The position numbers and the translations under genes were made by a program. From Candidatus Zixiibacteriota bacterium (lineage in GTDB: Bacteria > Zixibacteria > MSB-5A5 > SM1-73): a stretch of DNA of 11,776 nucleotides. Below are positions 5,939-11,776 of this stretch, one piece after another. The notes under the pieces were generated by a model, which had not been told where the DNA came from, ran no database searches, and saw nothing but the letters and a program-made list of their open reading frames with translations. Position 1 is the first letter of the stretch. Each line of letters opens with the position of its first letter. The stretch is taken from the NCBI GenBank assembly GCA_020341875.1, contig CP070839.1:1244245-1256020 (forward strand). Direction: 5' to 3'.

Positions 5939-7318
5939 TTACAGTCCAAAGAGCCGCTCCAGTGCCGGGATGGCGAAATCGACCGCAAAGGCAAGGGAAA
6001 CCAGGTACATGAGCCAGTGGACTTCCCTTCCCTTTCCACTTAACAGCTTGATCAAGGTGAAGGCGATAAAGCCGAAGCCGATGCCGTTGGAGATGGAGTA
6101 GGTTAAAGGCATTACTATCATGATCAAGAAGGCAGGGAAAGCCTCATCGAATTTCTCAAAAGGGAGTCCTTTGACCAGTGAAAGCATCAGGAAGCCGACG
6201 ATTATCAAGGCCGGGGCGGTGGCCTCCTTGGGGACTACTCCCGCAATGGGGGAAAGGAAGATGGCCAGAAGGAAGAAGATGCCTACCGTGACGGTGGTCA
6301 GCCCTGATCTGCCGCCGGCGGTGATTCCTGCCGCGCTCTCGATGTAAGTGGTAACGGAACTGGAAGAGCACACCCCTCCCGCTACCGCGGAGAGCGAATC
6401 CACCAGCAGGACCCGGTTGATTCGGGGGAGCCGTCCGTTCTGATCCAGGTATTTTGCCTCACTGCCCAAACCGATCACAGTGCCAAGGGTGTCAAAGAAA
6501 TCGGAGAGCATCACGGAGAAGATTAGGATGACGGCGGTCAGCACGCCCAATTTGGAGATGGCATGAAAGTCGAATCTGCCGATGGTGGAGAAATCGGGCA
6601 TGGAGACGAGGGCAGAGGGGACTTTGGCTATGTTGGGATCGGGAAACACGGTGAGGCCGGAGAGATAGTTGACAAGTATCGCCAGCAGGGTCGAGCCGAG
6701 GATGCCGATTAGAAGCGCTCCCTTGACCTTAGTCTTGAGCAGAATCGCGGTCAGCAAGAGACCGAAGACCGCCACCACCACGGGAAGATTGTCGAATTTC
6801 CCCAGAGTCACCAGGGTGGCCTCACTCTTCTCCACGAAGCCGGCCTGTACCAGGCCGATGAAGGCGATGAACAGGCCGATCCCCACGGAAATGGCCTGTT
6901 TTAAAGAGAGCGGTATGGAGTTCATCACCGCCTCCCTGAACCCGGTGATGACCAAGATGGTTATTATTATCCCCTCGAGTACGATCACCCCCATGGCCGA
7001 CGGCCAGGAAAGCCCCATACCTACCACCATCTGATAGGCGACGATGGCGTTCAAACCCATTCCCGGCGCCAGGGCAAAGGGATAGTTGGTCCACAGCCCC
7101 ATGATGATGCACATGATTCCGGCGGCCAAACAGGTGGCGGTGAGAGAAGCTGTGAAAGGGAGGGCCTTATCCTGAAGGGCCGGGTCACCAAAGAAACTCA
7201 GGAAAAGCGGGTTGACGAAGATGATGTATGACATGGTGAGGAAGGTGGTGAACCCCGCCATCATTTCCGTGCGCACGTTAGTGCCCAACTGGCCTAACTT
7301 GAAATATTCCTTTAGCAT
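5939..7318 (-). CDS. NCS2-family purine permease (AzgA/PbuG-like guanine-hypoxanthine transporter)
   Basis: An inner-membrane nucleobase:cation symporter of the NCS2 family, AzgA-like branch, 459 residues, a normal length. Recognisable segments are GTNVRTEMMAGFTTFLTMSY (12-31), APGMGLNA (84-91), SDFFDTLGTVIGLG (272-285) and SSSVTTYIESAAGITAGGRSGL (319-340). The last two carry the substrate-site acidic and polar residues in this family. About twelve hydrophobic segments are visible. The branch usually imports adenine, guanine or hypoxanthine; which one cannot be told here. ATG 7318 is supported by AAAGGT five bases upstream. I looked for a purine riboswitch in the 250-base leader side and found no match to its conserved core. 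The gene is alone, separated from nth by about 230 bases containing repeats. Confidence 0.95.
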   Translation of the reverse strand: MLKEYFKLGQLGTNVRTEMMAGFTTFLTMSYIIFVNPLFLSFFGDPALQDKALPFTASLTATCLAAGIMCIIMGLWTNYPFALAPGMGLNAIVAYQMVVGMGLSWPSAMGVIVLEGIIITILVITGFREAVMNSIPLSLKQAISVGIGLFIAFIGLVQAGFVEKSEATLVTLGKFDNLPVVVAVFGLLLTAILLKTKVKGALLIGILGSTLLAILVNYLSGLTVFPDPNIAKVPSALVSMPDFSTIGRFDFHAISKLGVLTAVILIFSVMLSDFFDTLGTVIGLGSEAKYLDQNGRLPRINRVLLVDSLSAVAGGVCSSSSVTTYIESAAGITAGGRSGLTTVTVGIFFLLAIFLSPIAGVVPKEATAPALIIVGFLMLSLVKGLPFEKFDEAFPAFLIMIVMPLTYSISNGIGFGFIAFTLIKLLSGKGREVHWLMYLVSLAFAVDFAIPALERLFGL

Positions 7319-7390
7319 GATACCTTTCTGAACATCTTTCTTCCGGAAAGCGTCAATATCCTATGGATTGCTTCCCACACCTTCTGATCG

Positions 7391-7408
7391 GGCAGACATT
7401 TATCTGCC
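7391..7408. other. Hairpin in the divergent intergenic region 7319-7569
   Basis: GGCAGA (7391-7396) and TCTGCC (7403-7408) form a perfect 6-bp stem with loop CATTTA. It lies between the divergently transcribed permease gene and the small plus-strand gene pair, 73-90 bases from the permease start. It is immediately followed by the CGCGTTGGGGGAGC module. A regulatory role is possible but not shown. Confidence 0.45.
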
Positions 7409-7440
7409 GCGTTGGGGGAGCTGTTCAATTAACGGACATG
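7408..7440. repeat. Shared intergenic module, copy 1 (CGCGTTGGGGGAGC ... GGACATG)
   Basis: CGCGTTGGGGGAGC at 7408-7421 and GGACATG at 7434-7440 recur at 8276-8296 in the same order and orientation. The first block differs by one G, and the gap is 12 bases here against 1 base there. I read this as one dispersed repeat with an indel in the spacer. Confidence 0.55.
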
Positions 7441-7569
7441 GGCTAAGCTCTTCTCCCGTAAGGGCTTGCCGACGCCACGTGCTGTCCTCAAAAAAGACAC
7501 TCATCAGGCAGAGGATTTGCAAAGGATGCCGCCTGTAAAGATGAGCCGTCTCAGAACAGGGGGCCAGAA

Positions 7570-7818
7570 GTGAAAGTCAAGTTCACCCTTCACATGGAAA
7601 ACCTCACCGTTGCGCCTGTCAGGCAGCAGGACACAGAAAAGCACATCGACCGCCTGACCATCTCCTGGATTAGCAACGTGAGCGAAGAGGAGGTTCTCTC
7701 CATGTCGGGCAAATGGATCAGCACCCAGAATTACCTGACCGAGAAGATGACCGACTTGAAGAAGGTGGGCGAGTCCAGTCTGACCATTGAGCCGGTCGAG
7801 GAGCTAACCACAGGTTGA
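7570..7818 (+). CDS. Hypothetical small soluble protein (82 aa), first of a two-gene plus-strand pair
   Basis: I do not recognise this protein. It is 82 residues, rich in charged and polar residues (for example SEEEVLSMSGKW at about 37-48, TEKMTDLKKV at about 57-66). It has no signal peptide, no membrane segment and no cysteines. The start is GTG 7570, six bases after an AGGGGG stretch; no better ATG is available upstream, and the internal ATG at codon 9 lacks a ribosome binding site. The stop is ten bases before the next gene, so the two are probably co-transcribed. It is divergent from the purine permease gene. The codon pattern looks like a real gene, but the absence of any recognisable family leaves this moderate. 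Confidence 0.6.
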   Translation: MKVKFTLHMENLTVAPVRQQDTEKHIDRLTISWISNVSEEEVLSMSGKWISTQNYLTEKMTDLKKVGESSLTIEPVEELTTG

Positions 7819-7828
7819 GAAGAAGATC

Positions 7829-8149
7829 ATGCCTCCCGTTCTAACCCAGATACTGAATTCAGCCCTGAATGTCCTGGGCGCGCCGATTAGGTTGATTGAA
7901 GAAGCCAACCTCTTCGTCTATGGTCACTTGGGCTTCTGGGGCCAGCTTGCCTTCGACTTGGTCCTGTTCTATGTTCTCTTTCTTATCGCCTTCAAGGTCA
8001 CCAAAGCTCTGTTCGACGTGGCCTTTTACGTGGTGGTCCCTTCGCTGGTCCTCTCCTGGGTTTCCTCCTTTCTTCTTCCTTTTGCCTTTGCCTCTATTTT
8101 GCCGGTTTGTCTTGCGGCCCTGATTGTGGTGAATATCCTCCGGTCATGA
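7829..8149 (+). CDS. Hypothetical small membrane protein (106 aa)
   Basis: An unrecognised hydrophobic protein with an amphipathic N-terminus (residues 1-30, MPPVLTQILNSALNVLGAPI then RLIEEANLF) and two or three membrane segments, roughly 38-57, 60-84 and 86-103. It ends with a short basic tail (NILRS). The start ATG 7829 lies ten bases after the previous stop with a weak GAAGAAG ribosome binding site, consistent with translation as the second gene of a pair. The downstream region (8150-8450) contains several stem-loops. Function cannot be inferred; a small inner-membrane partner of the 82-residue protein is the simplest reading. Confidence 0.7.
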   Translation: MPPVLTQILNSALNVLGAPIRLIEEANLFVYGHLGFWGQLAFDLVLFYVLFLIAFKVTKALFDVAFYVVVPSLVLSWVSSFLLPFAFASILPVCLAALIVVNILRS

Positions 8150-8212
8150 GAACAGTGTAAAGTTAAGTTAGAAAAACTCGTTTTGTCAACAGAAAAATCC
8201 GACTGAACCGTC

Positions 8213-8259
8213 GGGCAGAATGCCCTTCATGGTGAATCCCTTCAGGATGAACCCGGCCC
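8213..8259. repeat. Intergenic repeat, copy B (without insert)
   Basis: A 47-base element with GGGC-AGAAT-GCCC at its left, then CCCTTCA and AATCCCTTCAGGATGAACCC, ending in GGCCC. It aligns almost base for base to the two halves of the copy at 5780-5859 but lacks the 33-bp hairpin found there. CCCTTCA occurs twice within the element. It lies downstream of the small membrane-protein gene. Confidence 0.75.
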
Positions 8260-8275
8260 ACCAAAGTCCCGGGCG

Positions 8276-8296
8276 CGCGTTGGGGAGCGGGACATG
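8276..8296. repeat. Shared intergenic module, copy 2 (CGCGTTGGGGAGC - GGACATG)
   Basis: CGCGTTGGGGAGC at 8276-8288 followed after one base by GGACATG at 8290-8296. It matches the module at 7408-7440 apart from one G and a longer spacer in that copy. It lies just right of repeat copy B, while the first copy lies just right of a GGCAGA/TCTGCC hairpin. Confidence 0.55.
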
Positions 8297-8325
8297 TAGA
8301 GGCGGAACTTCCCTTCGAATTCCTC

Positions 8326-8388
8326 AGGGCTCACCACAAGCGGTTCGACTGCGTTGATCCTAAACAAAGTTGAAGGGCTCACCACAAG
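8326..8388. repeat. 15-bp direct repeat, two copies 48 bases apart
   Basis: AGGGCTCACCACAAG occurs at 8326-8340 and again, identically, at 8374-8388. The first copy is followed by CGGTTCGA and the second by GCCGAACC, so the flanking bases are partly complementary. The second copy runs into the left arm of the hairpin at 8385-8420. Confidence 0.75.
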
Positions 8389-8420
8389 GCCGAACCTCTG
8401 AAAGTTGAGGTTCGGCCTTG
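8385..8420. terminator. Perfect 14-bp hairpin downstream of the protease gene
   Basis: The arm 8385-8398 (CAAGGCCGAACCTC) pairs without mismatch to 8407-8420 around the 8-base loop TGAAAGTT. It lies between convergent genes, starting about 31 bases after the protease stop on the minus strand, so it is a good candidate for a 3'-end or bidirectional terminator. Neither side has a T-run directly beside it; a T6 run lies at 8439-8444, some 18 bases away on the plus side. Confidence 0.55.
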
Positions 8421-8450
8421 GGAATCAGTAACCGGTACTTTTTTGCGCAG

Positions 8451-11387
8451 TTAACAGCCGGGTGGTGGGCCGCCTTTGTACAGATAGCTTACCAGATAAA
8501 CGATGTCACCCACATCAATTATGTCATCGCAATTGGCGTCTCCGGCTTCCAGAGGTGAAGGGGCAGGACCGCCCTTATAGAGATAGGTGACCAGGTAAAC
8601 TATGTCCCCCACGTTGACCTCCAGGTCTCCGTTGGCATCACCAGCAACATAGCTGACAATGCTAAAGTAATCATCGCTGGTATCGGCCGGGCTTCCGTCA
8701 GCTGCGTCTGATATTCTGACCAGACAACTGTCGGAGGGGGTGAGAGTATCGGGAACAGGCCAGGAATAGAATCCGTCATTGGTGGTGTAGTCCACGACGC
8801 TTGACCAGTCCACTCCGGCATTGGTGGAGTATTCGATCTTGACGTCGTCCTCGAAGGAGATGGATTGCCATTCGATGTCGGCGGCGCTGCCCATATACCA
8901 GGTCTCTCCTCCGTTCGGCAGCATCACGTCGATGGCGGGCCAAGGGGCATTGAGCCAGTCGACCACAGCTTGCATCACCACATGCGGCTTGGTCACGTAG
9001 TGCCCGTGCATGTAAATCCCGCTCTGGTTGATTCCTTCGAAGCCGAATCCGAAGAAGACCACCTTGTAGTTGTCACCCAAGTACTTTATGCCGGCAAGTG
9101 AGTCGGTTGGAGTGAATCCCGAATTGGCGTAGAGCAGAACCGTATCTGCATCGGAATCGGGAAAGAGAGCTTCCTTGGAGTTCTGATTATTGGCTCCGGG
9201 AGTGCTTCCGGGCCAGATCCAGAGGTCCTCTCCCACTTCATCTCCGGGGCCTTCGGCAATCAGAAGCCTGCTGCAGCTCTTGACAGATTCAACGTGCAGA
9301 TAGTCTTTCAGGAAGAGAGAGTCCCACGAGTTGCCAGAGTTATACAAAACCTCCCCTGCATCCTGACTGGTCAAGAAGAGTCCGCCCCCGTGGTCCAGGA
9401 AACTCATCAGGCTCTCCACCTGGGCCTGGCTGAACATGGAGGTCTTGTGGTCTCCGGTAAACCAGATCAGATGGCGGTAGCCGATGAAGGAGAAATCGGG
9501 ATCGCCCTTGGCTTCCGTATCCCAGACGTCGTAGATATTGGCCGTGGAGTCCAGAGCGTCGGTATAGTAGCTCAGGTAATCGGTTGACAAGCCGGACTGA
9601 TCATCGTCGACTATGAGGAAAGGCGGTTTGCCCACCGCGACCAGCTTCTCCAGGTCAACGGCGTAGGAGCCGCTGTTTCCCTCAACGTGCAGAGTGAAGG
9701 TGGTCGGTCTGCCCGGAAAGAGCGTATCCACCTCGAACTCCATAACGTCGCTGTTGTTGTTGGCTGAGCCGCCGGTGCCGATGTAGCCTATGTCAGACTG
9801 ATCGTCGGTGAAGATTATTCCTGCAGTATCCACAGAGCCGGTCACTATGGTGCCATCCAGAGGAAGCCAGAGGTTGGAGATGGTGAAGAGGAGCCGGACC
9901 GTCTCTCCGGCCTCGGGTCTTCCGTCCCCGTCGCCGCCCATTATGTCGTCGAAGGTCAGATTGTCCAAAAGCAGGCCTGGTCGGGACCAGTTGACGTCGA
10001 AGTCGGCGTACATCACGGAGTCCGAATCGGAGATGTTCCACACCGCCACTTCGCTGGAATTGCCGTCGTAACGAAGCGAGTTGACCTCGGTCGTATCATT
10101 GAAGGTCCTCTTGCCGAAAGTTCCAGGGAAGGGATCACCCTGATCCCCCGAATTCATGCCGAATCCACCGCATCCCTCCAACTGCCACCTTCCGTCGGCC
10201 TGCATCAGGGCCACTTTATAGTGCGGATCGGCAGGATATCCATACGACGGGCACCATTCCTGGTTGTTGCTGCCGCCATGCTCCACGTGATATATCAACA
10301 ATCCATCACTGGGTATGTAACTATCGAAACCTGTCTGTTGTCTGTTCTCGACTAAGAAATACTCGTTTGAGGGATAGCCTGAAGTCCAGAGCCTGTAAGA
10401 GACCGGAGAGGTTTCCGCCTGCAGAATCTCCGCGTTGGTCAGGTTTGAATCCACCCAGACGACGTTTGTCCATCCTAAGGTCTTCTTGCACCAGCCATCG
10501 AAATGAGCCGGTGTATGTCCATTGTTGTTCCAGGAGCCACCAGCCATGAGCGTCCATTCTCCCAAGCCCTCCGACGTATAATCGCCATCATAAAGGTCTG
10601 GAAGACCCAGCATATGCCCGAACTCATGAGAGAAGACCCCCATGTCCACCAACGCACCGCCCCCACGCACCTCGGGCTCCATGGAGTAGTCCTCTATCCA
10701 CACTCCGTCCCTATATCTGGGGTTGATGCTGGACCGGTGGGACCAGATATGCCAATCGTTTCCGGTAGCCTCGGCGCCAGGTCCGGCATGCACCACGAAC
10801 AGAGCATCGACGTAGTTATTCCCGTCGCTGTCGTAGAGCGAGTAGTCAACGTCCGGGTCGGCCGCATCCACCGCATCCTCCACCAGTTTTTTGGCATTGT
10901 TGGGATAGGATCCGAAACCGTTCTGTCCGTCGGTGTAGTAAGTATAATCCTGCGGCATCCTGTACCAACCCGCCACGTCGCCGAGAAACTCGAAGGTCTG
11001 GTAAGAGTTCTCCCAATAGAAATCCCGCATGCTTCCTGTCGGTACGATGAATCCCTTGCTGAATAGGAGCTGTTCGAATTCCGGCGGGGTGCGGGTACTA
11101 ACGTTGTCGTCGAAGTCGACCAAGAGAACTATGGCCCTGACCGTGTCGACTTGGGGCATCAGAGCACCTTTCATACTCCGCAAGGCAGGGGGATTAGGGT
11201 TAGGCTGCCACACGCCCTGCTCTCTGGCAGCATGCGCCCGATCTATCCACTGCTGTAGTCTTCCTTCGTTCCTGAGTCGTTCTACCACCTCTGGTGAGAG
11301 AGACACCGCCCAGAGATTAGCGGACGTGAACATGAGTGAAGCAATAATGAAGACAAAGAAAACAAGCTTCTTCCGATGAGAATGCAT
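8451..11387 (-). CDS. Secreted M6-family metalloprotease with GATase-like, Kre9/KNH-like and dockerin domains
   Basis: A secreted zinc protease related to immune inhibitor A (about 978 residues). Numbering here is from an upstream ATG at 11408; subtract 7 for the chosen start. It has a signal peptide (HSHRKK, then LVFFVFIIASLMF, cleavage likely near residue 34), a propeptide (about 36-85), and an M6 domain with zinc site HEFGHMLGLPD (261-271: H261, E262, H265, D271). Then come a beta-rich region with GGDGDGRPEAGET (491-503), a glutamine-amidotransferase-like fold (about 596-820), and a Kre9/KNH-like domain starting LPNGGETWYMGSAADIEW (830-847). Two dockerin-like calcium repeats close it, GDANGDLEVNVGD (923-935) and GDANCDDIIDVGD (956-968), each followed by IVYLV.YLYKGGP. 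ATG 11387 is chosen because AGGAGGA (11397-11391) sits just upstream. It probably degrades extracellular protein; the dockerin may anchor it, but no cohesin is in the window. Confidence 0.93.
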   Translation of the reverse strand: MHSHRKKLVFFVFIIASLMFTSANLWAVSLSPEVVERLRNEGRLQQWIDRAHAAREQGVWQPNPNPPALRSMKGALMPQVDTVRAIVLLVDFDDNVSTRTPPEFEQLLFSKGFIVPTGSMRDFYWENSYQTFEFLGDVAGWYRMPQDYTYYTDGQNGFGSYPNNAKKLVEDAVDAADPDVDYSLYDSDGNNYVDALFVVHAGPGAEATGNDWHIWSHRSSINPRYRDGVWIEDYSMEPEVRGGGALVDMGVFSHEFGHMLGLPDLYDGDYTSEGLGEWTLMAGGSWNNNGHTPAHFDGWCKKTLGWTNVVWVDSNLTNAEILQAETSPVSYRLWTSGYPSNEYFLVENRQQTGFDSYIPSDGLLIYHVEHGGSNNQEWCPSYGYPADPHYKVALMQADGRWQLEGCGGFGMNSGDQGDPFPGTFGKRTFNDTTEVNSLRYDGNSSEVAVWNISDSDSVMYADFDVNWSRPGLLLDNLTFDDIMGGDGDGRPEAGETVRLLFTISNLWLPLDGTIVTGSVDTAGIIFTDDQSDIGYIGTGGSANNNSDVMEFEVDTLFPGRPTTFTLHVEGNSGSYAVDLEKLVAVGKPPFLIVDDDQSGLSTDYLSYYTDALDSTANIYDVWDTEAKGDPDFSFIGYRHLIWFTGDHKTSMFSQAQVESLMSFLDHGGGLFLTSQDAGEVLYNSGNSWDSLFLKDYLHVESVKSCSRLLIAEGPGDEVGEDLWIWPGSTPGANNQNSKEALFPDSDADTVLLYANSGFTPTDSLAGIKYLGDNYKVVFFGFGFEGINQSGIYMHGHYVTKPHVVMQAVVDWLNAPWPAIDVMLPNGGETWYMGSAADIEWQSISFEDDVKIEYSTNAGVDWSSVVDYTTNDGFYSWPVPDTLTPSDSCLVRISDAADGSPADTSDDYFSIVSYVAGDANGDLEVNVGDIVYLVTYLYKGGPAPSPLEAGDANCDDIIDVGDIVYLVSYLYKGGPPPGC

Positions 11388-11766
11388 TTCTCCTCCTTTC
11401 TTTCCCATCAGGCAAGCATTAGCCTACTCTTCCATAAAACGGTACGCAATAGAAGCGAATTAGGTTGCGTCTTGCAGAATCGCAATGAGTATTACGTTGA
11501 CCCGATTAGTCCTGTTTGCCAACTCCCATCGAGTGGAGCTTTGTCAATTGCTCATCTAAGTTATCGACCGAGTGACAGAGAAGGTTAGGAATGGCCCCTA
11601 TGAGCTAAAGAGATATAGAGGGCCTGATGGGATGCGCAACCGTTCGCTGAGAAGGCTTTCAGGTTCTGGGCGCTTCCTCCTGTGTTTCGAGCCCGCGTCA
11701 GGTTACACCTATAGGGCAAGATCAGACTGAACTCAAGCTCAGAAGAACTACTTCAGGAAGAGCGCC
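11388..11766. other. Intergenic region upstream of the protease gene
   Basis: About 380 bases with no convincing gene, tRNA or known riboswitch. It must carry the protease promoter on the minus strand. TTGACA occurs there (11547-11542), but no good -10 lies at the right distance, so I do not call it. The right half holds the hairpin at 11593-11624 and may be the leader of a plus-strand gene beginning at 11767. Confidence 0.5.
11593..11624. other. Stem-loop in the right-hand intergenic region
   Basis: GGCCC (11593-11597) pairs with GGGCC (11620-11624) and CTAT (11598-11601) with ATAG (11615-11618), with A11619 bulged and a 13-base loop: nine pairs. It could be part of a 5' leader of a rightward gene or of an untranslated structured RNA; nothing more is visible. 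Confidence 0.35.
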
Positions 11767-11776
11767 ATGCCGAACA
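11767..11776 (+). CDS. Possible start of a rightward gene cut by the window edge
   Basis: ATG at 11767-11769 followed by CCG AAC, with AGGAAGAG a few bases upstream (about 11755-11762). Only three codons are visible, so neither the reading frame nor a product can be judged. The 380-base gap before it would suit divergent promoters. Confidence 0.25.

Larger units (their letters stand above)
8150..8450. other. Intergenic region between convergent genes, filled with hairpins and repeats
   Basis: This stretch separates the convergent membrane-protein gene and protease gene. In order it holds a small hairpin CCGAC-TGAACC-GTCGG (8199-8214) whose last GG overlaps the next stem GGGC-AGAAT-GCCC (8213-8225), repeat copy B, the CGCGTTGGGGAGC module, a pair of 15-bp direct repeats, and a strong 14-bp hairpin. 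I see no gene in it. Confidence 0.7.

Noticed and set aside
7319..7569. Possible purine riboswitch upstream of the NCS2 permease.
   Set aside because: Reading the minus-strand leader, I found none of the conserved purine-aptamer core or loop-loop elements.
10503..11066. 187-codon plus-strand frame opposite the protease gene.
   Set aside because: It lies antisense to the M6 catalytic domain, has no recognisable motifs and is explained by the codon bias of the protease.
11542..11547. TTGACA upstream of the protease on the minus strand as a promoter.
   Set aside because: No acceptable -10 hexamer occurs 16-18 bases downstream.
11625..11760. GTTTCGAGCCC-like string suggesting a tRNA T-arm.
   Set aside because: No matching acceptor stem, anticodon arm or D-arm could be laid out on either strand.

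Overview
The window (about 54% GC by eye) is an ordinary-looking bacterial chromosome segment. Almost every gene lies on the minus strand; the only plus-strand genes are a pair of small ORFs near 7.6-8.1 kb and perhaps a gene starting at the last bases. The best lineage clue is the large secreted M6 protease. It ends in two dockerin-like repeats of the form GDAN.D....VGDIVYLV.YLYKGGP, a C-terminus I associate with Zixibacteria and related uncultured FCB-group bacteria. That assignment is inference from memory, not a search.

Reading leftward on the minus strand: a secreted M6 metalloprotease with GATase-like, Kre9/KNH-like and dockerin domains (8451-11387); an NCS2/AzgA-type purine permease (5939-7318); a compact probable operon nth - cupin - peroxiredoxin-like (5709-4117); a CLC chloride transporter with two CBS domains (3779-2004); a radical SAM/SPASM-like enzyme (1819-779) that overlaps the next gene; and a flippase-like integral membrane protein of the lysylphosphatidylglycerol-synthase TM family (795-55, continuing past an in-frame TAA to the left edge). 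On the plus strand, 7570-8149 holds two closely spaced unknown genes, one a soluble 82-residue protein and one a 106-residue membrane protein.

The intergenic regions are more structured than the genes would suggest. Two copies of one short repeat occur (5780-5859 and 8213-8259), and the first carries a 33-bp hairpin inserted exactly between the two halves. GGGC-based hairpins with different arms but similar loops lie at 5886-5911 and 7391-7408. A shared CGCGTTGGGG(G)AGC ... GGACATG module lies at 7408-7440 and 8276-8296. A 15-bp direct repeat lies at 8326/8374, next to a perfect 14-bp stem at 8385-8420. These look like a dispersed, modular intergenic repeat family.

No CRISPR array, tRNA, rRNA, insertion sequence or recognisable riboswitch was seen. 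I do not see a clear new multi-gene system. The best leads are the intergenic repeat family, the stop codon inside an otherwise homologous membrane-protein gene, the radical SAM/flippase-like pair, and the peroxiredoxin-like protein that has lost its catalytic cysteine.
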